A stretch of 64,000 nucleotides of DNA. It comes from Narthecium ossifragum. Its lineage: Eukaryota; Streptophyta; Magnoliopsida; Dioscoreales; Nartheciaceae. Made by a program: the position numbers and the translations under genes. Where the stretch lies: NCBI GenBank assembly GCA_963920575.1, contig OY986966.1, positions 20,283,656 to 20,347,655 on the forward strand, written 5' to 3'. Below the pieces are notes generated by a model. It did no database searches, was not told where the DNA came from, and saw only the letters and a list, made by a program, of their open reading frames with translations. This document shows, piece by piece, positions 9,716-22,200 of the stretch; within the stretch, counting starts at the first letter, position 1, and the number at the start of each line of letters is the position of its first letter.

Positions 9716-12700
9716 GAGAGCCCCCGTGTCACTCAACCAAAGGGCTTACTCCTTGGAAGAGGTGGGTAATGGGGTATTAAAGAATCATTGATTCTCCCTC
9801 TATATGTCCTTCCAATTGCCCTCTTGTACTGCTCTTATAAATTGATAATTACGCTTTTACTCCTCTTTTATTGGCTTCTTGCATGAGAAACACATAATTA
9901 AGTTTTTTAAAAAATTTAATCAGTCATCATTTTGTCTCTCTACTAATCTCTCTCCTTTATCTCTTCACTTTCTCTCTCTTTTCTCACTCCTCTCTCTTGT
10001 CTCTGTTCTCTCCTCTCTTCGAGCGCGCTCTCTCTCTCTCTCCTCGAGATTAGACAACGTCGCTAAAAATGTCACATGTTATCCAATTATTGGTTAAGTC
10101 AAAATTCGTTGAGGCAGGAGGTATCTACAAAATAGAAGTCCCAGGGTGATTAATTGCTACCGGTTAATTAGTACTCCCAATTGCAAGTGAAACTTTTCCC
10201 ATTCCAGACATTTTGTCATCATCACATGTAAAACTTTAGCCATTCTATCCAAACATGACATGTAAAAATGTTACCAGCCCCTTTAATTACTTTTATAAAA
10301 TTTACCCCAGTAATTTTTTACCCTCAAAATTTACAGCCATACCATACGCAATTACGCAATTACGCACTGCACTCTATCTAAATGATATCTGCGCTAGGAA
10401 ACCTACCTAGTTAAATTCCAAGAAATCCCACCTGAGGTGCAGTTGTATTCCTCGATCGTGTTACGTTCTATGAAAGAACACAATTGGACGAGGACAACAT
10501 TCACGCAGTTGATCAAGACAAGCAGCTCCCTGTAGAATTGTTCTATAATCAATTTATATGCATGCATGAGACAAGCAAGCAATAAAGCATCATAATTAAA
10601 TATATATACCTCCAACCTTATGATATTTTGTCTTCCGTCCTTAGAGATCCTTCTGGCATTCCTCATTTTTCTGGATCGACTACTCTAGCTATATAGCATA
10701 TGATTAGTTTCTAATTATTTCTCTGTTTTTTTTTCTTCTTCTTCTATAAGATGAGATGCATAATTGCGCGCAAGAGAATATTAGCTATCAGGGCAGGGCA
10801 GGGAGCCATCACCGGCAGGGGTGTAGTTGAGTAATACTTTCCACCAATCCGCAAGTCGAATGTAATGATAAGTTGGGTTGAAATTAATCTGCAAATAATT
10901 GAGATTCTATTTTATTTGATTAAGCTAGTCATAATTATTGTAGGCCATAAGCATATATAACCTATATCTAACGCGCGAGGAGACAAAAGCCTACCATACT
11001 TCAGGTTAGGTAATGTGGCCCTATATAGCCTAAGTAATTAACCTAAGATCATCAAACATGGGGTTTATTAATATCTCAGCAAGCTAAGTGTTATCAAACA
11101 TAGGGCCGGTTTACTAAATGGTATATATAACATGGCCAGAAGTTTTATATTTTCTTAATTATATTCCGGCCGGACGACGGAGGGCAATTAGTTTGACAAT
11201 CTCAACAATATTTAAGATTAAATCGCAATCAACGGGCCGAAAAGAATCTAGGAAAATATAAAAGTATTATATGGACCTGATCCCTCTGAAGGAGAAACTA
11301 GAATCAATCAATCTGATATACCATATTTAATATCAGAATTTTAATTAACTCATTGGTTCTGTTACATGCATGTGACTTCATTTATTATTTGTTTGTGTGT
11401 AGGTATATCTTGTAACTAAGTTGATAGATACATATGTAATAGGAGATGAGAGAGAAGCTTCTGTTCATGGAAGGAGCCGCAAGGAGGAGGATCAAATGCA
11501 TGTATGCATGTGCATGTGCATGTGCATGCATGGACATGGAGCTAGAAGGCATTCATGGCCTGCAAGGAGCCATTTCCTCATGAGTTGTCCCAATCATATA
11601 TGGGTTTCCTTCCATGTAAAGATGATGCTGAGGGGGCTTTGAGAGTGGGGGCGGGGCTGCACTGACAACAACCCAATTAAGTGCTCCTTGCCCTTGCATG
11701 CCCCCACACACCCACACCCCCCCCCCCCCCCCCCCCCCTCTCAAGTCTCAAAAGCTAGCTCTTTCCCTCATATCTATGATCTATCTCTTGGGGAGTTGAG
11801 TTTCAGCGAACTCGACCCAGCTGATAGAGAGGGTGGGGAGGTCCACGTACGTTAGGTCGCTGTCTCGTATCCACGTCTTTAACTCTCTTAACAACTATGT
11901 GAGGAAAGAAGGGCCCTTTCATTAATGGTTAGAGGCCATGCGTTTGTGATATTTATGAGCATCAGGAGTACATCGACTGCTACACTATAGCTTACGATCA
12001 CACCTTGAAAACTTTGGCCAGCTTCTCTCTTGAAATCATTCTAGCTAGATCAATAATATGTGCATGTACTAGGGTTGGACATACTTCTGTTCTCAGTATG
12101 CATGTACTTTAATTCGTGGTAAAAAGTTGTTATTACTGAGGGTTGGGTCTGTAATGCATGCATTCAGTACTCATGATCAGTACTCTCGTTTGTCCCTGCG
12201 AAATAAGCTTTTCTGATGAGGTACGTAACTAGTTCTGATGAGTTAAACATATGTAAGCTTTTGACAAGTGCCAGTGTTGTTTTACAGTCCCTTCTGTAGC
12301 AAAGTAAACTCTCTGGGATGGCATCTCCTTCACCTTCATCTTCGTCATCCAATAATAATATGTACATGTGTCACTTGAATAAATGGATCATAATTCATAA
12401 ACGCCGCAAAATCCAATCCGTTCATGGATGGTTTCTATTGGCTATATATACAGCTATATATATCCAGCCCAGCCCATAAAATGGTTGGTCGATGATCAGG
12501 ACGGCATAGGCATATATTCTCGTCAAGGCCCATGCATGGCTAACTTGGTTTGAAGTGGACTCGATCGAACTAGTGGAACCATATTAATGTCATTCTTGTA
12601 CAGTGCGTGCAGGGTGCAAATCGGCGCGCGCGCCGCAGGTTATTTGTTGAAGCTAGCGTTAGAACGATGGACATGAGGAAGGTAGTGTTTGGTGTCGAGT

Positions 12701-12768
12701 TAGTTTATTCCGGGTTAATGAGGGTTAAGTGATTTCGGAGTTAGCTTATTCTGGTTTAAGAGGGTTAA
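9716..12768. other. Non-coding stretch
   Basis: No gene recognised. It holds a pyrimidine-rich run (CTCTCT) at about 9940-10045, MITE-like debris near 10140-10350, an ATGTGC microsatellite-like run at 11497-11530 and a poly-C tract. Frames such as 10403-10666 and 12164-12367 show no family features. MITE-like text starts at about 12684 (AGTGTTTGGTGTCGAG) and surrounds the element at 12769. Confidence 0.5.
11717..11738. repeat. Poly-C tract, 22 bases
   Basis: An uninterrupted run of C, preceded by an ACCC/CACA-rich stretch. Similar runs occur at 17850-17871 and 19262-19285. Length in such runs is unreliable in most sequencing data. Confidence 0.95.
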
Positions 12769-13377
12769 GGCCATCCACATCAGTTTCCCTGTTCATCTTC
12801 CCTAAAATACTCCAATATATATTACTCCCCTATTTTACAGCTTCTTTATTTCCAACACCCTACATCAGCTTCCCTAAACCATTCCCTACATCATTAAAAT
12901 ACTCATTCCCCCATGTTTCTTTTCATATTCTATTCTCCATTTATTATTTGACAGACATATAATTATAAAATTTATTTGCATTACATAATTAAACTATGAG
13001 AATATTATTATATTAAAATATAATAAATAAATAAATAATATATAATTTTATCTCAATAGTTCTATTAATTAAATACTTGAAAAGGATAGCAACAATTCTA
13101 TTAATCTCATCAATAGTTCTATTAAAGTACATTATAAAATAAATAATAAACATATTTTATGTAAATACCTCTATTAATTAAATATTGTATTAAACATACA
13201 TATTATAAGAATGGGGTGGTGAACAGTGCTCCTCTACATGTGGGGGAGCACTGTTCATGTCCTCTATTATAGGGGAGATGAAAGGAAGCTGATGTAGCCC
13301 ATTTTTCACCATCTCCCCTAGATTTGCTACCCTAAAATAGGGTAGGAAAGCTTCTGAAGCATCCGATATGGATGTCC
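12769..13377. mobile_element. PIF/Harbinger-like MITE, TSD TAA
   Basis: The termini GGCCATCCACATCAG and ATATGGATGTCC are imperfect inverted repeats, and TAA flanks both ends (12766-12768 and 13378-13380). A 3-bp TWA target duplication with GG(G/C)C-type ends is the pattern of Tourist/PIF-Harbinger MITEs. The interior is AT-rich with no coding frame. It is nested in another MITE-like sequence, whose ends are near AGTGTTTGGTGTCGAG (12684) and TACCAAACAATCCC (about 13503-13517). Confidence 0.7.
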
Positions 13378-14284
13378 TAAGGAATGTAGATAGGAAAAAG
13401 TAGAGTGATGATGGTAAGTGGAATGTAGATAAAGTAGTAATGATTACTTTTGGTGTTTAGGGATAAATATGAGGATAATGAGGGTTAATGGGGGATAACC
13501 ACGTACCAAACAATCCCTTAGGATTCATATATGCCAGCTACTCAATTTGGTGCATGAGAGGAGTTATGTACACTGTCACACGTCCCCGCTCGATTAACCC
13601 CCAAATTACACGTGAATGTAGGGGCTGTGTTGGTTAGGGTGCATTGGGTGGTGCAAAATGAGGGTTGCCTTTGCACAAAATGATGCAACATTAGTAGAAA
13701 CAATCAAATTTGTTAAGTCTTAAAGGAGAATGCATAAGTGGATGCACACTCTAATTTTGATGTTTAGAAGGATGTATTAGTCGATGCATTCTCAGAAATC
13801 AAATATATTATAATATTTATTATTATATCAAGCGATGCAACATCACATGATTCCACCCATCGAAACACACACAAACATTTTTCCCGGCTGTGGGTGCTTG
13901 ATCGATCTCAATCCATTCCATTTACGTAGTCTCCGTTAGACAAACAACTTTTGGCATTCATTAATACATATGATCAGTTCAGCTCGTTTTACGCGACACA
14001 CACACACAAAAGGAGCAGAGTAACCCCCAACACACACACACAAAGGAGCAGATGACTATGGTTTTAAAGAATGGTAGAGTACTAGGGTTGTCTCTCTCTT
14101 CTTCTTTTTAATTTTTATGAATCAAGCCAAAAGGGCTACTAGGGTTGTCTCTCTCTCTCACACACCGAGAGGAGTAGAGGACTATGGTTTTGAAGAACAG
14201 TAGAGGACTATGGTTGTCTTTGGTAATGGTGTGCGTTCAGTCGAACAAATGGATGTAATAACGAAGAGACTCAGTTGGATATGC
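13378..14284. other. Non-coding stretch with an imperfect direct repeat
   Basis: No gene recognised. Two related stretches of about 54 bp lie near 14043-14096 and 14170-14223; both contain GACTATGGTTTT(A/G)AAGAA and end in AGGGTTGTCT or ATGGTTGTCT. CA-rich microsatellite DNA is present at 13996-14042. TGATGCAACATCAC-type motifs near 13680-13850 resemble those near 25690-25725, suggesting remnants of one MITE family. Confidence 0.5.
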
Positions 14285-14764
14285 TGGATGCGACAATAAT
14301 ATCCAACTTGGTACTTTTGGTAGCAAAAGTGGTAGCAAAAGTGGTATAGGCCCTATATCAATATTGATTATTATAATTTACCGGCGGTTATGCTCAAAGA
14401 CAAGTCATGTTTTCTTGGCAACATATACCCACGTACGATTTCAATAAACATGGGAGTATGAGACCTATACCAACGATCACTTCCTTCAATACCAGCACTT
14501 TTGATATTACAATTTGTCATTTATGATGGTTCTATACCGGCACTTGTTTGCACTCAATAGCAACACTAATCGTGGTCGTGGGTGTAGATGAAGATACACC
14601 AACGATCTGTTTGATCTACCAGCGGTCTCTATAGTCGCTAGAATAGCCTATACTGACACCGTTAGCATCAACGGGAGCTACCGCTGGTATAGTTTATGCC
14701 AGCGATTAGTAGCATTCTGTACCAGCGTTTTCGACCGCTAGTACAGGGAATTTCTCTTGTAGTG
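14285..14764 (-). mobile_element. Terminal part of a CACTA (En/Spm) transposon
   Basis: On the minus strand the piece begins CACTACAAGAGAAATTCC at 14764, the classic CACTA terminus. Within the next 450 bp, short sub-terminal motifs of the type ACCAGCG or CGCTGGTA recur (near 14485, 14620, 14690, 14700, 14720), as expected for sub-terminal repeats bound by CACTA transposase. I did not find the opposite terminus, so this is an isolated end or a deleted copy. No transposase coding is seen. The inner boundary at about 14285 is approximate. Confidence 0.65.
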
Positions 14765-16575
14765 CTATATCCCTAACTTATTTCTGTTATGTGATAATCC
14801 ATTATTTTTGTCATCTAATACTAAGTCAAGCAGATGTATTACGAGAATAAAGAAAGGTTCTGAACAAGATTCACATGATGCACTGAAATTAATTCTTCTT
14901 TTTATAGGAACTTAATTGACAAACAAATGTGCATGCAAAATAGATTATTAGTTAAGTTAATTTACTGTTATTAGAGCATCTAGTTAAGACATTATAAACT
15001 ACAAATTATTCTCGGTGCTTTTTTTTTTGTATTGTTTCCATCTCGAGTCATGGTATATTTCTCATCTATCATAAATATTACTTGGTAAACATTGTGAAAC
15101 TATTTGGTCCCCAAAGGTGGAATCCTGGTTCCATTCTTCTACTTCTTGTAATCCTAATCCAAGCAAAACTAGGTGGAAGGGAGTCATCTGGTAAAAGATG
15201 CTCATCAATACACGGATTTCACACGATGCATCCCTCAGCCCCGTTTGGTCCGGCGATTAGGATAACCCCTTTATCCCTTCATTTATACCTAAACAAAATA
15301 GGGATAGCAAAAAAGAAATAATATGGATTATCTCAAAAAAAAAATGTGGATAGAACTTATTCTATCCCCATTTAACTCCATCCCCATTTCTATCCCATAG
15401 CATTAAAAAAATATATTTTGACGTTTCATGTAAGGCGAGATATAAAAATATTTATTTCATAATTGCCCTCGGATGGATTATAACATGGCTTGACGATGTG
15501 GCATGGTCATGCACATCAATGCATCCCAATGTGGACACAATTATATTAATATAATATATATATTATTCAAACAATACAAAATGATACTTTTTTACATGAT
15601 GTGGACCCATCATGTTATGCCACGTGGCATGTTTGGGGTGCACTTATATTAATGTTTTATTATTTAATACAGAATGCGGAGGAAAATGTTTCTATGCGCG
15701 TAGACTATTTTATACGCTTCCAAATACACATGCAAATGTTTTTGTAAGCGTATAAAAGTTTTTGCGCGCATGGTAACATTTTTTATGTGTTTGTTTTTCT
15801 ACGTATCAACATTTTTGTAAGCGCATAAACATTTTTTTATGTTTTTTTATGAGCGTATAAATTTTTTTTCGCGTGTAAAAACATTTTCATGTCCTTAGTG
15901 TATTAAATAATATTTATTAATATGTTATTATAGGAAAATATTAATAAATATGGTTCCACATGCCACGTGTCATATCATGATTGGTCCAAAAATATAATAT
16001 TTTATTTTATATTATTTTAATAATATATTATAATATTTTATTAAATATAAGTGGGTTCGTACGTGGATGTATTGCCACATCACCATGCCACGTCATTTGG
16101 CACCATGACCATGCCACGTCATCTGGCATGGTGGGCGCGTGGAAGGCAATACCATGGTGGTAGGGGTAATATGGTCATAAAATGGGATCCGGAAGGCAAT
16201 ACCATGGTGGTTGGGGTAATATGGTCATAAAATGGGCAATACCATGGTGGTAGGGGTAATATGGTCATAAAATGGGTTCCGGATCCCAAAAAATCAAAAG
16301 ATGGATCATAATATGCCAAAAACAAATATGGAGGGTCCAAATACTATAGGCAAAAAATTCTAATAAAAAACTACAATTCCTACACTTATTCTAGCTTTTA
16401 CAACCAAACATCATTTCTTTATTCCAATCAATCATTACTGGTTTATCCCTATCATGCAACCAAACACAAAAAGTGTAATAACTTTATCCCCATGGGTTAT
16501 CCTCACTTTCCTATCCCCAAAATCCCTTAAACGGTTCGTTTGGTGTGGAGATAGGAAAAGTGGGGTTAAGCCCGA
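14765..16575. other. Non-coding, MITE-rich stretch
   Basis: No gene recognised. CCCCGTTTGGTCCGG at 15240 and GCAACCAAACAC near 16455 look like opposite ends of MITE-type sequence, with further GTTTGGT motifs at 16530. At about 15690-15880 GCGTATAAA/GCGCATAAAC motifs recur with T-rich spacers of about 30 bp. A tandem repeat at 16144-16276 is listed separately. Confidence 0.45.
16144..16276. repeat. Three tandem copies of a 40-50 bp unit
   Basis: The unit starts GGCAATACCATGGTGGT and runs through GGGGTAATATGGTCATAAAATGGG. Copies start at about 16145, 16195 and 16234; the first is separated from the second by a few extra bases (ATCCGGAA). They differ at very few positions, so the expansion looks recent. 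Confidence 0.8.
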
Positions 16576-16766
16576 CCCCGTTTGGTACGGGGATAAAAGT
16601 TATTCCGTGATAAAAGTTATTTTGAGTTAAGTATTAATGATTATTTGGGATAAGGAAAAAGTAGAGAGGAGTAGTGGATGGAATGGGTATAACTTTTTAT
16701 GGGTGTTTGGGGATAAAAGTATAGAATAAGAGAAATATTCCTTCCTTATCCCCGTACCAAACGGGG
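16576..16766. mobile_element. Short MITE with a perfect 21-bp TIR
   Basis: The left end CCCCGTTTGGTACGGGGATA (16576) and the right end TATCCCCGTACCAAACGGGG (16766) are exact inverted complements; the element is 191 bp. CCCCGTTTGGTA ends are common in plant PIF/Harbinger-type MITEs. I cannot see a convincing TWA duplication. Similar ends near 16530 and 16910 show it lies inside another element of the same kind. Perfect TIRs suggest a young insertion. Confidence 0.75.
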
Positions 16767-16978
16767 CCAGTAATGGGGATAGGAGAAAATAGACTGGTAG
16801 TGGTAGGTGGAATGTGGATAATATAGTAATGATTACTTTCATGGTGTTTGGGGATAGGAATGGGGATAAGGGGGGTTATCCCATCTTGATGACACCATAC
16901 CCCGTACCAAACGTGGCTTATCGGAAACAAACCCCAAAATCCCTTAAATTGGAATAAACTATCCCCTTACTAAACGGG

Positions 16979-17567
16979 AATTTTTGCAATTTGATACCCC
17001 AAAGGATCACTTTTAGCACTTTAATACCTATTCATTGTTTTTTTTGCAATTTGATACCTCTCGGCCACTGAAATTACTATCCTACTCTCACTTTTGACGA
17101 TGACAGCACCGATATACGACGGTGTTAGTATTAAATGCGTGTGAGCGCATTAAATCCGTTTTTAACTACGCGCAGAAATTCACGCACGACTTTTATAAGC
17201 GTGCATATACTCGAGTTTATATGCGCTGTTGTACCAAAAATCACACATATAGTCGAATTTCTGCACGTATTTAAAGTCACATTTAATACTGAGACCGTCG
17301 TACGTCTATGTTGTCTTTCACAAATGCACATATACTCGAGTTTATATGTGATTGTTTCCGGAACCACACATATACTCGAATTTTTATACGCAATTAAAGT
17401 CACATTTAATGTCGTTTACATGTTTTTAATGTGACACCATAATATGTCGATGTTGACATCATCAAAAGCGAGGGTATGATCATAATTTCAGTGATCAAAT
17501 CGAAAAAAAAAACAATGGACGGAATTAACGCGCTAAAAGTGATCACCGGGCATATTGCAAAAAATTT
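16979..17567. mobile_element. Non-autonomous TIR transposon with an internal duplication
   Basis: The left end TTTTTGCAATTTGATACC continues to GGATCACTTTTAGC, and the right end reads GCTAAAAGTGATCACC then ATTGCAAAAAATTT. This gives imperfect inverted repeats of about 35-40 bp, as in Mutator-like non-autonomous elements. No 9-bp target duplication is obvious, so the superfamily is not settled. The interior carries an 86-bp direct repeat. No transposase is encoded. Confidence 0.6.
17202..17410. repeat. Direct repeat of about 86 bp, 124 bp apart
   Basis: Copies at about 17202-17288 and 17326-17410 share ATATACTCGAGTTTATATG, a CACACATATA(G/C)TCGAATTT stretch and the end TTAAAGTCACATTTAAT. Because of the duplication the region is open on both strands (about 90 and 99 codons); neither frame resembles a known protein. 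Confidence 0.75.
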
Positions 17568-18495
17568 CTTACCAAAGGCAACAAACGTTGAATCCGGGTC
17601 ACCTCGCCGAATGGTCAACCATCTTTCACATCAAAATTGGATTGACCACCTAACAAATGAGGGAGCGCATCAAGGGCCACAAGGGGGGTTACAAAAAAGG
17701 GGGGTAACCCTTGGCCATTAGCATGCCTAAAGGCTAGGAGAGATATATAGGCTAGGAAGCTAGCATTGGTTAGTGGAGTGCATGATATGATTCCCTAATG
17801 AATGGAGTGAAAGGGACTCATCTGTGGCAGCAGCTGGTAGCATTCCATTCCCCCCCCCCCCCCCCCCCCCCACCCCACCCCCCACTTTGGAGCTGCTAAA
17901 CCATGGTGCCCTTTGACATTTGCCCCTCCACCTGCATGCCCAATCATCTCTCCCCTCCACGGCTCCACTAGTAGCATCGCAATTTGGCAATGGCAAAAGA
18001 GACCTCTTTGCTTCCTGAGATGTGGTATTATTATAGTGTCCAAGGTTTAGGCTAAAGGCTACCTGACATGAAACATGCTTTGTTTGGAAATGTCCACAGT
18101 TGTTTTGCTGAAAGAGGAAGCCTTCATCAGCTCAAGTAAAATACAGTGGTAATCATGAAAGACATCCTATTTTGTAGGATCTCTTTGTACTGCTAAAAGA
18201 AAAGATGGCCGCTAAGTTGCAATAGGAAACATCTTAATAGAACTCGAGCCCAGCAAAGAGTTGAATATATATGTTCATGCATGCAAAACAAGGCAGCAAG
18301 CAGTTGTTTCCAATGGAAGAAGAGACGAGAAAGTGCCCGTTTATTCTGCTGTACAGTTAACAAATAGCATTGGCCAAGCCATGAAATATCCTTTTAATTT
18401 GTTGGTACAAATTAACTTAATTAATTAAAGCCTAAACAACTTGATCGGCTAGTTGTTTGACATGTAAAGATATTTAATACTAATAATGCGGAACA

Positions 18496-18530
<35 letters not shown>

Positions 18531-18956
18531 CAAGCCTTCTTTTGACATTTCATGAAAGATGCTTGAAATAATTCATTGAGTGTTTTATTAATTTATGAAA
18601 ATCATGGATTAATAATAGCAGATGGAATCAACAAAGAAAATTTAATGCATGATCAGTCAGATGATGAAAGATGGAATGTTCCAGGCCAACGGAATGTAAG
18701 GTCATCTCATGCATGTTTCTCAAGCATTAATTGATTGAATTGCAGACCCACATTTTCTCTCCAAATTAATCAGTTGCATTCTTGACGGTGCTCACATGGT
18801 GTGGTTTCCTTGTATTCTTTGGTCACCGGCCATTTACATAATGCCTATGTGATCTGAATTCATATCGCTTCATGTGAGACAATTAAGTAACGAGATGAAG
18901 ACCATATCATTATTGTTGCACATGACATTGGATCTCACGGTACAATCAAATAATCA
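17568..18956. other. Non-coding stretch
   Basis: No gene recognised. It includes a poly-C tract at 17850-17871 and a TA microsatellite at 18499-18526. AT-rich DNA without reading frames of interest continues up to the LTR at 18957. Confidence 0.5.
18499..18526. repeat. AT dinucleotide microsatellite
   Basis: About 14 uninterrupted AT units. Confidence 0.95.
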
Positions 18957-19212
18957 TGTTGGATTTGGACTATAGTTAGAGTCCAAATTAGACGTCTATT
19001 AGTGGTTCGACTAATTTCTAGTTCAATTATGACAGATTTACAGAGTCCTGATGGATCAAGACTCTTTGGGCCAGTTCTTTATAAATACCATGAGACCTTT
19101 ACGGTTTTTGGATGATGAATTAAGTGTGAGGTCTCCGATGGTTCCTTCTCTCCTTCTCCCTCATCTCTCAATATGTGAGCGCATCGCTTCCGCTCATACG
19201 CGTACTCTAACA
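18957..19212 (+). mobile_element. 5' LTR of an LTR retroelement without recognisable coding
   Basis: It starts TGTTGGATTTGGAC and ends CGTACTCTAACA, directly followed by a TGGTATCAGAGCC primer binding site. The TGTTGG...TAACA ends and iMet PBS are typical of Ty1/copia-like elements. A TTTATAAATACC stretch near 19078 could be its TATA box. A diverged second copy lies at about 25016-25299 and shares the stretches GGATCAAGACTCTT, TAAGTGTGAG and CCTTCTCCC. Divergence between the two shows an old insertion. Confidence 0.75.
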
Positions 19213-19213
19213 T

Positions 19214-19226
19214 TGGTATCAGAGCC
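19214..19226 (+). promoter_or_regulatory. Primer binding site, initiator-tRNA-Met type
   Basis: TGGTATCAGAGCC sits two bases after the LTR end and is the usual complement of the 3' end of plant tRNA-iMet, used to prime minus-strand DNA. Confidence 0.85.
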
Positions 19227-22200
19227 ATGTTAAGGGCTTTCTTCCCTTCCTTGCATTTGCACCCCCCCCCCCCCCCCCCCCCCCCACAATGTGTTTCATG
19301 TTTTTTCTCAATCCTACTTCGCAATGTCGCGACCTCAAGCGCCCTTTGGGCGATAAGACGATTTGATTAGCATGTGCATAGTTGCCATCTATAGTGCTAA
19401 GTATGTATTATTTGCATTTAGCACCCTCCTCTTTATGTATATGTGCTGAAATTTTGCAGAATTAGTCTGGAATTTTTTCGTAATTGGATGCAGGTGCTTA
19501 AAGAAATTTAGCATAGAATTTACTACTGGAATATACATGCCCAATGCTGAATTGATGTTAATTGCGTAAGGGTCTATGTATGAGTGCAAATTACAATTCA
19601 GCCTTTGTTGATGGTATGAATGTATAGATTATTATTCCAACAACTTTATAAGGATGATTGTAGCTCTCTTTTAAGCTATTTTTTTGCTTATGCCAACATG
19701 CTTATAGTTAGCAAAGACTTCATGCATGTTTCTAATCTTTCTTATCCATGGAAATGCATTAGTAAGCATGGACTTTAATATGCATGATTGTAAATTAGAT
19801 TAGACAAGTGCTACACCCCATAATCTGACAGTGTGTGTATTGCAATCAGTTAATGAAACATACTCGATTATGCTAAAGTTTTTTATCAGCATGCCTAAAG
19901 ATGCTTGATCAAGTGGGAGGTTTTATCGGTGGAAGGGAAATAATTAGTTTTCTACTCCCGATATAACCACAATTTTGTGCGTTAATTAAATTGGACTTTG
20001 ACAGTAATTATTTATTACGGGCGATGATTGGGAGCGTAGCAAGCTTTCGACCCTGCACTTTTAAAAGTTGTCATTGTCTAAATTTAGGTTTTTGCGGCAA
20101 AATTAGAATGTGTGGTGCAAGTGACTTAGGTTCAATGTCTCTAATTTTTTGAAGTAGCAGCATGGAGTATTATGGCTTGATTTAAAGAGTTGAATAGAAA
20201 TTGAGCGACTTACATGTGGTGCTAACAGATATATTTTCTCCAAAAGAACAAGAGCTCTTGGAGACCTTTGGTGCTCTAAAGCCAAAGCCAAATTGGGGTT
20301 ATATTGCCATGTGCATGACCTAGAGGTATGTCTACCTATGTAATAATAAGGTTCGTATATGGTGCTATATAGATAAGATGCATAGTTTGCGCTTTATAGG
20401 TAAGTGACATACTTGATGACCTTATTAATGGCTTCGAGTTTACCCAACTTTATAAGTAGTGGTCATTTTATTTGTTAAGCTGTGCGAATCGATTTTGCGC
20501 TTGAATAGGTGAAGCCTCATCTCTCGATGATAGAGCATTTGAGAGTTAATTTATCGATTGTCCGCAAGCTAATTATCGCAAGTTGGATCTTGTGACATGA
20601 AAAACAAGTTCACTTTGTATCTTGTATTCTTCTATGATTTATGGGCACAGATTAAGCTAAGCACCCACTTAGAGGCTGCTAGAACTTAGAATAGTGATAA
20701 GACTTGAAAAGTGTTGTGACTTAACAAGTCCGATTAGAAATTTACAAAATTATCGGCGCTCTACTTAACTACTAAAAACCAGTAGTTAGTGGTGAGTCTG
20801 GGTCGATTCACCGGCAAATTAGGATTAAGTTGGGATGCTTCATATACCTTTCTATCAAAAAGTTGGGAAAAAGGGTTTAGATTGGGGTTTTTTTTAACCT
20901 AAGCTAACATTGATGCTAAAGGATTAACAAATATGAAGAAAGGTCGAGGGATTCTTAATCAATAACAAGGGTTCTAATAGGTCTTTTTAGGAGAAGGACT
21001 AGCTAACCAAATTGAATGGTTACACCTAATTGTCGATAGGTGAATGGCTAGTTTCACCTATCGCTCGATGAGGATCGGGTTAAGAACCCTCATCGAGGAG
21101 AACAATTGTCTAATGATCGGCGGCCTAGCAAATAGTTTCGATCGCCGTTAATGAAACCTCTAATTAAGATGGATTCATTGCGAGGAAATAATCATAGTAT
21201 GGATTTTGGTGTAAGATCGAGATGGTTCTAACACCTCGATGGCCAAATCTACAATGATATGCTAGGTGGAGGATTAGGATATGTTGTAGTGGTCCCTCTA
21301 ATCTTGGCCTAGAATCCATCGCCATGGGAGAGTCCATGGTTCTAGCATGAATCCCCCATTCGAGAGTACCATCCAAGCTCTAACATGCATAAGACCTAGA
21401 TCTAGTGCACAATAAGATAACCCAAACATCCATCAATAAAATCAACATCAAGTTCATAAAGAAATTGAGATCAATCTATACAAACCATTCAAAAAGGTAT
21501 ACAAGCCCTAAATCCTAAATATCCCTAATAGAAAGCCTTATTACATCATAGGAATCCAAAAGCTAGGAGTTTAGCTACTCATCTTTAGGGGTTGATCCAT
21601 AGATGAAAGTTGATGAAGCTTTTCCTCCATAGATCCCCTCCAAAAGATTCTATCCTAAATCAGGTAAAAAAAGTTCAAAAGAGGAAAAGAGCCCTCCAAG
21701 GGTACAAGAAATCCCTCCTTTTCTCCAAAAGGGGTCTATTTATACCCTAAGAGCCTTCCCCACTCGGATTAGATTTGGGCCGTTGATTTTTGTTTAGATG
21801 GCAAGGAAAGATCGATCTTCATAAATGAGAAGATCTATCTTTTGTTCTCGTGTAGTTGGCTGCATCCCGACGAAGATTAATCTTCTTAAAGGAGAAGATC
21901 GCTCTTTGTTGCATCGTGTATTCCTTCAGCTTCATGAGGAGATCGATCTGTTGAAATCTTGCTCTCTATCATCTCTGCCAGCAATAAGATTGATCTTCAA
22001 TAGCAATAAGATTGATCTTCCTGTGCAATGAAGATCGATCTTTGTTTTTCAGCTTGGTTTCCTCTTGATGCCTTTTTCGCTCAAAACTTGATCCAATAGG
22101 GTAAAGATAATCAGTGAAGCATTACTCGGAGACTAACAAAGCTAAATTAAAATGATGATTTGTGTACTTTTCAAGTCTTATCAAATAACTTTTTGTTATT

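Noticed and set aside
11421..11760. microRNA precursor near the ATGTGC and poly-C region
   Set aside because: I found no known conserved miRNA sequence and no convincing hairpin by eye.
17131..17434. Overlapping 90- and 99-codon genes on both strands
   Set aside because: The open frames come from the 86-bp duplication in a TIR element; they match no family.
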